DNA of 64,000 nucleotides. Source: Deltaproteobacteria bacterium (GTDB taxonomy: Bacteria > Myxococcota_A > UBA796 > CAJQPC01). The DNA lies in NCBI GenBank assembly GCA_016717595.1, contig JADKFE010000127.1:1-64000 (forward strand), in the 5' to 3' direction. Shown here in pieces: positions 1 to 9,603 of the stretch. The translations under genes and the position numbers were made by a program. The notes below the pieces were generated by a model. That model saw only the letters and a list, made by a program, of their open reading frames with translations, was not told where the DNA came from and did no database searches. How positions within the stretch are numbered: position 1 is the stretch's first letter; each line of letters begins with the position of its first letter.

Positions 1-860
1 GAAACAGGGTCACGCCCATGCCGAGCCACAGACCCGCACAGGCGCCTCACCAAAACGCCGCACGGCGGGGCCGATGAGCCCCCTGACGAATCTGGTGCCC
101 ACCACGCCCACGACGCCCCAGCGCCCCGGCCCACCTGGGCGTTGAGCCCGTAAATGCTCTCGTACAAGGCGAAGGTGGACTCCATCATCGCGAATGAGAA
201 GGTGAGGGTGAAGGTCAACAGCACGGGCGAGTGCCGACGCTGGGAATAGCCGGACGGTGAGCACACAGCGGGGACAAAAACCAGGCACCCGGTCGGCCTT
301 CGCCGGGGGCTCGGGCAGTAGCGCCAGGGCGCGAGGCGCCGAGGTTGATCGCCGAGAGTGGCGGCGCCGCGGCCCAGATCGGCGCCGCGAGGATGAACAC
401 TCCGAGAGCTCCCGCCGAGCCAAGGCCCGATGTTGAAGCCCAGGGGCAAACGCGGCGCCGAGAGCATCCCATGCCCTTGGCGCGGTTCTCGGGCGTGGTC
501 ACGTCGGCGATGTAGGCCTGGGCGACGCTGATGTTCGCCGCAAACGCGCGTGCGGGTGCGGAACATGCAGAGCATCCACAGCTCCCGCTGAGGCCGAAAC
601 CCGCCAGCACTCCAAGGTGCCCGCGCCGTTGGACCTGCGAGCAGGCAGCGGGCGCACGCCCCCAGCGAACAGAGAGCGGCGCTTCCCGACCACAAGGCGC
701 GAAGAAGTATTGCGCTGACGGAGTACTTCACATCAGCAGGGTGACCTGCACTGGCGGAGGCGCCAGAAGGCCCTCGCTGTAGAAAAGGTCAACAGCGGGA
801 TCACGAGCCCAGCCGATGAGAGTCGACGCGACACGGTCAAGAAGATGACGGAAGGGGCAC
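1..860 (-). pseudogene. MFS drug exporter (TetA/Bcr-like), fragmented and cut by the window edge
   Basis: Remains of an inner-membrane major facilitator superfamily antiporter, normally about 400 residues with 12 helices. No frame stays open long, but pieces of one protein follow each other in order across all three minus-strand frames. NISVAQAYIADVTTPENRAK (about 467-541) is the conserved stretch near helices 4-5 of TetA-type exporters. LGVFILAAPIWAA lies at about 365-406, LLPEPP at 304-321, TFSFAMMESTFALYES at about 150-215 and RGLIGPAVRRFGE at 46-84. A helix-1/2 region including QYFFAP can be read near 690-740. At least five frame changes are needed. The C-terminus lies beyond base 1. Whether this is a true pseudogene or uncorrected sequence error cannot be decided from the sequence. 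The next two genes are damaged in the same way, which favours error. Confidence 0.7.
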
Positions 861-929
861 GGGCGGCCCCTATCGCGGCGACCGCAACACCGCACCCGTC
901 AAGTGTAGGGGGCGTACGACCAATCTTGA

Positions 930-1796
930 GGGCTCCCCTTGACCTGCAGACGATTCACGATGCCGCCGTGGCCGCGTCATCGGGGCGCGCAGCGATCGCC
1001 GCCCTTCTACCAGGACTCCTGCACCCGTCAAAGACAAAGCGAAGACAACCCGCGCTCCCGACGCGGACCTCGCCAGCGACAAAGATCCTGAGAGCGCCTG
1101 CGCTGCCATCCGGGACGCGGGCTGGCTCTCAAGAGAGAAACGGTGGACGACAGTCCCGGTCACCCAGGCCCGCTCATGGATCGTCGATCCCCTCGACGGC
1201 ACCCAAGAGTTCACCCGGGGCATCCCGATTTGTCGTCCTCCGGCCTAGCGGTATCTGCGGCCCCGACGCCATCGTCGCGTGCTCCACAACCCGATCACAC
1301 GGAGCCTGTTCTCCGAGATCGACCATGTCGGCGCTCGGTTCAACAGTCAGCCCTGCCGTGACGGTGCCGACCACGCAGGCTTCCAGGCGCCCGGGTGGTC
1401 TGCCCGCGCACCGAGGCCTCGGAAGGGCTGGTTGGTTTGACCCCTGGAAAGATCAGCTCAACCTCATCCACGGGCTCCGTGGCCCACAAGTTTGGCCTCA
1501 TCGCCGCCGAGTCGCGCCGAGGCGCGACCTTCACCAACCAGCCGCGCAACGCGCCTGGGATCGCCCGGCGTGGCCATCGTGGACGCCGCCGGGCTGCTGC
1601 ACCAACCGCCACGAGCCGCCCTGCCGCTTCAACACGCCCCAACCCGCTGGAAGACGGTGTGTGCTGCACCAACAGCGGATCCACCCGCCGTGGTCGAGGG
1701 TCTCGAAGATTCAGGGGCCGCGCGCTGGTTCTGGACGCAAGGGCTCAACCCTCGGGTGGCCCTGTGTTATCAGGTCATGCACACTTGAGCGCGTGA
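930..1796 (+). pseudogene. 3'(2'),5'-bisphosphate nucleotidase / inositol monophosphatase family (CysQ-like), frameshifted
   Basis: A Mg-dependent IMPase-fold phosphatase read from alternating plus-strand frames. Recognisable pieces in order are DLQTIHDAAVAA near 940-975, the metal-binding signature WIVDPLDGT at about 1177-1203 followed by EFTRGIP, GSVAHKFGLIAA near 1473-1508, FTNQPRN near 1530-1550, and NPLEDGVCCTNS near 1640-1680. The last part reads in frame to a stop at 1796. The order and spacing match a family member of about 270 residues, so the gene itself seems complete but interrupted by several one-base indels. It ends 3 bases before the downstream kinase start, which suggests one transcript. 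CysQ and other IMPase members cannot be separated here. Confidence 0.7.
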
Positions 1797-1799
1797 GTT

Positions 1800-2939
1800 A
1801 TGGGCGAACCTCGCCGGTACAACATCCTCGGCACCCTCGGGAAGGGCGGGTTCGGGACGGTCTACAAGGCGCAGCTCCACGGCAGCGCCGGGTTCACGAA
1901 GATCGTCGCCCTGAAGGTGCTCAACGCCGAGGTCGCCGGGAAAGAGGAGTTCGCCCGCCGCGCCCGTGATGAGGCCCGGGTGCTCGGCCTCGTGCGCCAC
2001 CGCGCCATCGTGCAGGTAGACGGCCTCGTGGTGCTGCAGGGCCACTGGGTCGTGGTGATGGAGTATGTCTCCGGGGTGGACCTCAAGCGGCTCATGCAGG
2101 CGGGCCCGGTGCCGCCGGGCGTGGCCGCGGGATCATCGGAGGTGGCCCAGGCCCTCGACGCGGCCTATCGGGAGCCCGGCGCCCGAGGGCAAACCGCTCG
2201 GTCTGTTGCACCCGCGACATCAAGCCCTCGAACCTGCGCATCACCGAGCGGGGTGAGGTGAAGGTGTCGACTTTGGCACCGCCGGGCGAGCTTCCAGAAC
2301 CGCGAGGCCCAGACCCAAGCCTTGACCTTCGGCACCGTGGGCTACATGGCGCCGGAGCGGATGGACTTTGAGGACCTGCCCGCGGGCGACGTGTACGCCT
2401 TGGGCGTGGTGCTCTATGAGCTGCTGATCGGCGAAGAGCTGGGCCGCACGTCCCCCCGGGCCGACCGCCACGCGGCCTTGCTCACCAAAGCCACGGCCAA
2501 GATGCGGGAGAAGGCCGTGGCCGAGCCCCTCATCAGCTTTGTGTTGAGCCTGCTGGCCTATGAGCCCACCGACCGCCCGCCCATCGCCGACGTCGACAAC
2601 CACTGCCGGGCTCTGCGAGGGCCCTTGGGCGCGCCGTACCTCGCCGACTGGGCCGAGGCGCTCATCCCCCGGCTGATGATCACCGACCAGAAGACCAAGC
2701 TCGACGGCACGACCGGCGTGAGCCTCACCGAGCAGTCGGGCTACACCTCCGTGGTGATCGACCCGGAGTCGGCCCTGGCCAAGGCCCCGCCGACGCCTGA
2801 GGCGCCGGGCAAGATCACCCAGCGGTTTGGCGGCGCCCGCGCAGCGTGGTGGTTGCCCCCTGCTCATGCGTTTATCGCCGTGGGCGCGTTCTGCGGCATG
2901 GGCTCGGTCTTGGCTCCGGCTCTCGCTCGAGACCGATGA
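1800..2939 (+). pseudogene. Hanks-type Ser/Thr protein kinase, frameshifted in the catalytic loop
   Basis: Cytoplasmic eukaryotic-like kinase domain. The first frame (1800 to about 2115) carries the Gly loop LGKGGFGTVYKAQ, the VAIK-type lysine in VALKVL and the hinge MEYVSGVDL. The second frame (about 2322-2939) carries TFGTVGYMAPERM, the subdomain IX-XI region and a short C-terminal hydrophobic stretch near 2855-2930. The segment between, 2115-2290, changes frame several times. At 2210-2235 the bases spell LLH then RDIKPSNL with one extra C, and near 2265-2280 the DFG region VLDFGTA lacks one C. All catalytic motifs are therefore present in the DNA. Repairing two to four indels would give an intact kinase of about 380 residues. 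Frame-checked reads are needed before calling it inactive. Confidence 0.75.
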
Positions 2940-2967
2940 GCCCGCTCAACCGACGCTGAGCGGGCTC
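2938..2967. terminator. Hairpin terminator between convergent genes
   Basis: Perfect 11-bp inverted repeat GAGCCCGCTCA / TGAGCGGGCTC with an 8-base loop. It overlaps the kinase stop codon and lies 19 bases from the stop of the converging MopE-repeat gene. There is no T-tract, as is common in GC-rich genomes, so it could act in both directions. Confidence 0.55.
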
Positions 2968-2986
2968 GGGGACGAGGCGCAGATCG

Positions 2987-4741
2987 TCAGATCGCCTCGC
3001 AGACCGGCTCGCTCTCGTCGTTGTAGGGCGAGGGCGAGACGGTGCCGGTGACCGAGACGGCCGGGCCGCTCACACGCACACGACCGTCGGCGCCGTCGCC
3101 GCCGGCCTGGTTCATGTCCACCGCGGTGTCGACGGGCTGCCCAAGGCCGCCGTCGGCGAGCAGGCTGCCGGTGACGTTCACGGTGAAGCCGTGCAGCCAG
3201 ATCATGCCGCCGCCGCCGCCGCCGCCGCCGCCCGAGGTGCAGCCGCCGCCGGTCTTGCCGCCGCCAGCCCCGCCGGTCACGTCGATGAGGCCGGTGACCG
3301 AGAGGTCAACGGCGAAGATCGCCACCGCGCCGCCGCCCGCGCCGCCGCCGCCGCCGTTCGCGCCGCCGCCCGCGCCGCCGCCGCCGCCGGTGAAGAGGGT
3401 CTCTAAGGTGGCGTCGCCGAAGGAGCCGCCGCCGAGGCTGTAGCCGTCGCTGGCGCCGCCGCCGTCCACACCGTTGGCGGACGCGCCGCCGCCGCCGCCG
3501 CCGCCGCCTGGGCCCCAGCCGCCGCCTGTGGACACGCTCGCCGAGCTGTCCGCCGCGGCGCCGCCGCTCCCGCCGTGGGTGAAAGACGTGCCCGAGCCGA
3601 ACTGACCGCCGCGCCGCCATTGAAGCGCCGCGCCGTTGCTGTTGCCGCAGTCGCCGCCCGCGCCGCCGCCGCCGCCACCGGCCACGGCGTCACCGCCGTC
3701 TGGGCCCGTGCTTGAGCCCGAGTCCAGGCCGTCACCGCCCGAGGCGTCGAGGGTGCCGCCGATGGAGACGGTGTCGGCGATGATGACGAGGGGCTCGTCG
3801 CCGGTCACACGGAGGGTCGCGCCGGGGGAGATGGTGAACGTCGTGAAATACCAGACGCCGCCCGCGATCGTGTCGCTGCCCGTGGTGAGCGCGTAGGCGC
3901 CGTCCGAGCCGTCGCCGCAGACGCACTCCACCACGCTGGCGTCGCCGTCGTCGCAGTCCTCGGAGTTGTCGGTGTAGCCCGAGGGCAGCTCGCAGGCGAA
4001 GGTGCTGCTGTCTTCGTCCCCGGCGCCGTCGCTGTCGCCGTCGAGGTACCAGGTGGAGGCGGTGGTGAGGTCGAGGGTGGGGTCGGCGTCGTCGGCGAGG
4101 CCGTCGCAGTTGTTGTCCAGCCCGTCGCAGATCTCGAGGCCGTCGGGGGAGATCGTCTCGTCGCTGTCGTCGCAGTCCGTGGCGTCGGCGACGGCGTCGG
4201 CGGGCTGCTCACAGGCGAGCTGGGGCGCGGCGGGGTCGCCGTAGCCGTCGAGGTCGGCGTCGGTGTACCACTCCGCCACGTCGATGGCGTCGTCTTCGTC
4301 CACGAGGCCGTCGCAGTCCTCGTCTGCGCCGCCGCAGAGCTCATCTGCGCTGGGGTTGACGGCCGCGTTGGTGTCGTCGCAGTCGTCCGCCGTGGTCACG
4401 AAGCCCGAGGGCGCGTCGCAGGCGGTGACGCTCGCCGTGACGTCGCCGTGGCTGTCCCCGTCGGTGTCGGCGTAGTAGGTGAGGCCGGTCGTGGCGTCGA
4501 GGGAGTCGTCGTCGGCGTCTACGAGGCCATCGCAGTCGTTGTCGAGGCCGTCACAAGACTCGACGGCGCCCTCGTTCACCGCGGGGTTGTTGTCGTCGCA
4601 GTCCGCCTCGCCGATGAAGCCGTCGGCGTCGGCGTCGATCGCGGCGTCGCCGGTGTCTTCGGTGTCATCCACGGGCGCGTCGCCTTTGCAGCCGAGGGGC
4701 AGGGTGAACAGCAGGCTCAGTACGAACAGGTGCCGACTCAT
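2987..4741 (-). CDS. MopE-type repeat, Gly-rich lipoprotein
   Basis: A 584-residue secreted protein of unknown role. The N-terminus MSRHLFVLSLLFTLPLGCKG is a lipoprotein signal peptide with lipobox LPLGC. Residues about 35-270 are four or five copies of an Asp-rich, Cys-containing unit (DCDD..AAVNPG.., then CDGLDNDCDG) alternating with YxDxDxDGxGD stretches. These resemble the MopE putative metal-binding repeat and calcium-binding thrombospondin type 3 repeats. The C-terminal half (about 290-580) is extremely Gly-rich, with long Gly runs broken by short beta-like segments ending in strands such as VTGTVSPSP. This is a common layout of outer-surface proteins in Myxococcota. Its start has no neighbour upstream in an operon. 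Metal binding and surface location are inferred. Confidence 0.85.
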   Translation of the reverse strand: MSRHLFVLSLLFTLPLGCKGDAPVDDTEDTGDAAIDADADGFIGEADCDDNNPAVNEGAVESCDGLDNDCDGLVDADDDSLDATTGLTYYADTDGDSHGDVTASVTACDAPSGFVTTADDCDDTNAAVNPSADELCGGADEDCDGLVDEDDAIDVAEWYTDADLDGYGDPAAPQLACEQPADAVADATDCDDSDETISPDGLEICDGLDNNCDGLADDADPTLDLTTASTWYLDGDSDGAGDEDSSTFACELPSGYTDNSEDCDDGDASVVECVCGDGSDGAYALTTGSDTIAGGVWYFTTFTISPGATLRVTGDEPLVIIADTVSIGGTLDASGGDGLDSGSSTGPDGGDAVAGGGGGGAGGDCGNSNGAALQWRRGGQFGSGTSFTHGGSGGAAADSSASVSTGGGWGPGGGGGGGGASANGVDGGGASDGYSLGGGSFGDATLETLFTGGGGGAGGGANGGGGGAGGGAVAIFAVDLSVTGLIDVTGGAGGGKTGGGCTSGGGGGGGGGMIWLHGFTVNVTGSLLADGGLGQPVDTAVDMNQAGGDGADGRVRVSGPAVSVTGTVSPSPYNDESEPVCEAI

Positions 4742-4828
4742 TGGCGCTCCAGGGGGTTGGTTTCCCTGGAGTTTATCGGATCTTTTTGCCTGCGGTGGGC
4801 CTCGCGTGAGGCCCGCGTGACCTGCTGT

Positions 4829-6403
<1,575 letters not shown>

Positions 6404-6484
6404 AGGGAGCCTCCGAGCGGAGCGCACGCTTAACCTCTGCGCCGCGCGACTGCCTTCTCCCCGGGCGCAGGATACGAGGGGGGC

Positions 6485-8146
6485 ATGTCTGAGGCCTCTC
6501 TCCCGCTGAGCCTGCCCGAGCGACTGCGCGCCTTGGCGGCGGCCTTGGGGGAGGGCCTCATGGAGCGGGACGAGGCGATCCGCCTGGGCCTCATCACGCT
6601 CATCGCCGGGGACAACCTGCTGTTGTTGGGGCCGCCGGGCACGGCGAAGAGCCTCATCGCCCGGCGCCTCACCGCCGCCGTGTCCGACGCCCGGCTGTTT
6701 CAGCACCTGCTCACGCCGTTCTCGACGCCTGAGGAGCTCTTTGGGCCCCTGTCGCTCTCGGCCCTGCGGGAGCGGGACGTGTACGAGCGCCGGGTCGAGG
6801 GCTTTTTGCCCGACGCCGAGCTCGCGTTTCTGGACGAGGTGTTTAAGGCGGGCTCGGCGATCCTCAACACGCTCCTGGGCCTGCTCAACGAGCGGCAGTT
6901 CGTGAACGGGGCCACGGTGCTCAACGCGCCGCTCCTGGCCTTGGTCGGCGCGTCCAACGAGGTGCCCCAGGAGGAGGGCCTGCGCGCGCTCTACGACCGC
7001 TTCGCCCTGCGGCTCCAGGTGAGCCCCGTCGAGGGCGAAGACAGCGCGCGGCGCCTGTTCCGTGAGGGCCGGGTGAGCCCGACGCCGCGCCTGCCGCCGG
7101 GCTTGGCCCTGAGCCGGTCGGAGCTGCTCGCCGCGCGGGCCCAGGCCGAGGCGATCCCCCTGAGCCCCGCCTTGGAGGAGCTGCTGGTCACCCTGCGCCG
7201 GTCCCTCGCCGCGCGCTGCCGTGAGGAGGGCCTGGGGGCCTATGTCTCCGATCGCCGCTGGCAGCGCCTCGCCGGGCTCTGCCGGGCTTCAGCGCTGCTC
7301 GCGGGCCGGGACGTGGCCACCCTCGCCGACGCGGATCTGCTGCGCCACGGCCTCTGGGACGACCCCAACGACGCCCCCGCCCGGGCGGCCCTGCTCTACG
7401 ACGCCCTCGCCGAGCCAGAGATCGCGCTGTTGAGCCTCGGTGAGCCCGCCGCTTTGGCCCAAGCCGCGCTCACAAGCGCCCTTCAATGGCTCGACGCCTG
7501 CTTCGGCGCGCCGCTCCCCGCCCGCTACACCGCCAACGTCGAGGGCCACGCGCCCTGGACCTTCTCTGAAGACGAGCTGATCGCCGCGCTGCGGGGTGAG
7601 CTCGGCGCCTTGTGCCGGGTGGCGCTTCTGTGGGATGAGCCCGGTCAGCGCCTCTGGCGCCTGCGCATCAACGCCCAGGGTGGGCTCTACACCCGCTGGG
7701 GCCAGGCCATTCGCCAAGAGGACGAGCTTCGGCGCTTCGGCGCTCGCGCGGACACCCTGCAGGTGGAGCGCCCCGAGGTCTCCCTCAGCCGCGACGAGCC
7801 GCCGGGGCTGCTCCTGCGGTTTGAGGCCCTCGACGACGCGGCGCGGCCTGAGGTGGTCGCCCGAGTCAGCGAGGCCGTGGCCGCCCTGCACACGCTCTGC
7901 GTCGCGTTAGAGGCCGCGCGTCTGGGCCCCGACGGGGAGCTAGGCCCCCTGGCGCGCCAGGCCCAGCGCAGCGGCCTCGCCCGGGCCGAGCTTCGGGCGC
8001 GCCAAGACCACGACACGCTCTTGGAGGTCATCGCCGCGGCCCAGGCCGGCGGGCGGCTGGTGCTCCCGGCGGTTCATTCCCGCTCAACCCGGCTCGTCGA
8101 GGAGGGGCCCCCGGCGCTCCGGCTCGTGCGCGCGCTCGCTCGATGA
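6485..8146 (+). CDS. MoxR/RavA-family AAA+ ATPase
   Basis: A 553-residue AAA+ ATPase of the MoxR class, RavA subgroup, a chaperone-like ATPase that typically partners with a VWA-domain protein. Walker A is GPPGTAKS at residues 49-56, Walker B LAFLDEVF at 113-120, followed by LLGLLNERQFVNG and the sensor region GASNEVP. These are the standard MoxR landmarks. The C-terminal 250 residues have no motif I recognise. No VWA partner lies next to it. Instead its stop overlaps the start of a CPBP membrane protease by 4 bases (ATGA), so the two are probably translationally coupled. The start has a G-rich ribosome site (GAGGGGGGC). Confidence 0.88.
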   Translation: MSEASLPLSLPERLRALAAALGEGLMERDEAIRLGLITLIAGDNLLLLGPPGTAKSLIARRLTAAVSDARLFQHLLTPFSTPEELFGPLSLSALRERDVYERRVEGFLPDAELAFLDEVFKAGSAILNTLLGLLNERQFVNGATVLNAPLLALVGASNEVPQEEGLRALYDRFALRLQVSPVEGEDSARRLFREGRVSPTPRLPPGLALSRSELLAARAQAEAIPLSPALEELLVTLRRSLAARCREEGLGAYVSDRRWQRLAGLCRASALLAGRDVATLADADLLRHGLWDDPNDAPARAALLYDALAEPEIALLSLGEPAALAQAALTSALQWLDACFGAPLPARYTANVEGHAPWTFSEDELIAALRGELGALCRVALLWDEPGQRLWRLRINAQGGLYTRWGQAIRQEDELRRFGARADTLQVERPEVSLSRDEPPGLLLRFEALDDAARPEVVARVSEAVAALHTLCVALEAARLGPDGELGPLARQAQRSGLARAELRARQDHDTLLEVIAAAQAGGRLVLPAVHSRSTRLVEEGPPALRLVRALAR

Positions 8147-8898
8147 GCCAAGAGACGCCGATCCCGCGGCGGCAGGCCTGGTCTTGGGCCCTCCGCGCCA
8201 CGGCCTTCGCGCTGTTGGGCATGTTGGCGGCGAGCACGGCGGCGCAGGCGGCCTTCCCCGGAGACCGGGGCCTCGGCTTGGCGGTGCTCGCGCAGGGCCT
8301 CGTGTTCTTGGGGATCGGCCTCTGGGGCCGCCCGTCGTTCGCCGTGGGCGCGCTGGGGCGCTGGCCGCTTCTGAGCCTTGGGCTGCCGATGGCCCTGCTC
8401 TCAGGCTGGGTGGGGGAGGGCGTGTCCGCCCTGTTGGGCGCGCCGCCCGAGGGCTGGACGTTGCTCTCCAAGCTCGCCGTGGGCCCGGAGTCGGTGTTGA
8501 TCCTGATCGCCGCGGGGCTCGTCGCGCCCTTGGGTGAGGAGCTCCTGTTTCGTGGGGCGATCTTCGGCGCCTTGGCCCGCGCCGGGGGCGTCGGCCTGCC
8601 CATCGTCGGCTCGGCGGCGCTGTTTGGGCTCATGCACCTCACCCCGGGCCACGCGGCGGCGGCCTTCGTCTCGGGCTTGGGCCTGGGCTGGATGCGGGCG
8701 GTGACCGGCTCGGTGTGGCCGGGGGTGGTGGCCCACGCGCTCAACAACCTCGTGTGGTGGTGGATCGCCAGCGCTGGCGCCCCGCCGAGCCCCAGCCCCG
8801 GCCCCGAGATCCTTGCCCTGTGCGCGGCGGCCTGGATCTTGGCGATTCGACAATGGCCGACGGGATCGTCGGTGTGTGTCAAATCTGAACCCTTCTGA
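8143..8898 (+). CDS. CPBP-family intramembrane metalloprotease (CAAX/Abi type)
   Basis: A 251-residue multi-pass inner-membrane protein with the three CPBP signatures: EE at 132-133 and R137 in GEELLFRG, FGLMH at 161-165 and HALNN at 198-202. These residues form the active site in the Rce1/CPBP superfamily. Members process prenylated or secreted peptides, or act in bacteriocin self-immunity; the substrate here is unknown. Coupling to the MoxR ATPase suggests that the two act together, possibly in membrane protein quality control. That is an inference. Confidence 0.88.
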   Translation: MSQETPIPRRQAWSWALRATAFALLGMLAASTAAQAAFPGDRGLGLAVLAQGLVFLGIGLWGRPSFAVGALGRWPLLSLGLPMALLSGWVGEGVSALLGAPPEGWTLLSKLAVGPESVLILIAAGLVAPLGEELLFRGAIFGALARAGGVGLPIVGSAALFGLMHLTPGHAAAAFVSGLGLGWMRAVTGSVWPGVVAHALNNLVWWWIASAGAPPSPSPGPEILALCAAAWILAIRQWPTGSSVCVKSEPF

Positions 8899-8989
8899 CG
8901 GTTTTGTCAGATAAAACTTGCGGACAGCGTCAGGTCTGTTCATGGTGAGGGTAGGGGATGAGTCCCCATCCCCACTGGAGGACGAGGCC

Positions 8990-9547
8990 ATGATCGGGAT
9001 CCCTCTCGCTTGGGCATACGGACACGTCGCGGAGTGGGCCATCCACCGTTGGGTGCTTCATGGGGCCGGGAAGAAGCGGGGCGCGCCGTTCTCGTTTCAT
9101 TTTCACGAGCACCACCGCGCCTCCCGCACCAACAACTTCATTGACCCGGTCTACCAAGGCTCCCCTTTCCAGTGGAACGCCGCCGGCAAAGAGACGCTGG
9201 CCCTGGGCCTGCTCACCTTGGCCCACATCCCGCTCCTGCCCATCGCGCCCTGGTTCACCGTGACCTTGTTCGCCTCGGGCGTGCAGTACTACCGGGTGCA
9301 CAAACGCAGCCACCTCGACACCGACTGGGCCCGGGAGCACATCCCTTGGCACTACGATCACCACATGGGCCCCGATCAGGACGCCAACTGGGGGGTTCGG
9401 TCGGACTGGGTGGATCGCCTGCTGGGCACCCGGGTGGAGTACGCCGGCACCGAGAAGGAGGCGAAGGACCGCCGCCGCCGCGAGCGACGCGCCCAGCCTG
9501 CGCCTCAGCCCGAGGTGGCGCCAGAGACGCCGCGCCGGGCGGCCTGA
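8990..9547 (+). CDS. Fatty acid hydroxylase / sterol desaturase superfamily protein
   Basis: A 185-residue integral membrane diiron oxygenase-type protein. His-box motifs are HRWVLH, HFHEHH, HKRSH and HYDHH, the set that binds the iron pair in the fatty acid hydroxylase superfamily, which includes carotenoid 3-hydroxylases. A hydrophobic hairpin (LGLLTLAHIPLLPIAPWF) lies between the second and third boxes. The ATG at 8990 was chosen over an upstream TTG (8918) because it has a GGAGGA site 7 bases ahead. The C-terminal 35 residues are Arg/Pro/Ala-rich and probably disordered. The substrate cannot be told. Confidence 0.82.
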   Translation: MIGIPLAWAYGHVAEWAIHRWVLHGAGKKRGAPFSFHFHEHHRASRTNNFIDPVYQGSPFQWNAAGKETLALGLLTLAHIPLLPIAPWFTVTLFASGVQYYRVHKRSHLDTDWAREHIPWHYDHHMGPDQDANWGVRSDWVDRLLGTRVEYAGTEKEAKDRRRRERRAQPAPQPEVAPETPRRAA

Positions 9548-9591
9548 GCTGGTCGTGGGCGAGGCGGCGAGATCCGCCTCGCCGCGGAGAG

Positions 9592-9597
9592 TACAAT
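9592..9597 (+). promoter_or_regulatory. Candidate -10 box for a leaderless transcript
   Basis: TACAAT ends only 6 bases before the ATG at 9604, and no ribosome-binding site lies at normal spacing. A start about 7 bases after this box would fall on the A of the ATG, giving a leaderless mRNA. No good -35 element is visible, so this is tentative. Confidence 0.25.
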
Positions 9598-9603
9598 CCT
9601 CCG

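Noticed and set aside
3200..3700. Dense CCGCCG repeats as a possible structural or regulatory element
   Set aside because: They are the codons of the Gly-rich C-terminal half of the lipoprotein on the minus strand.
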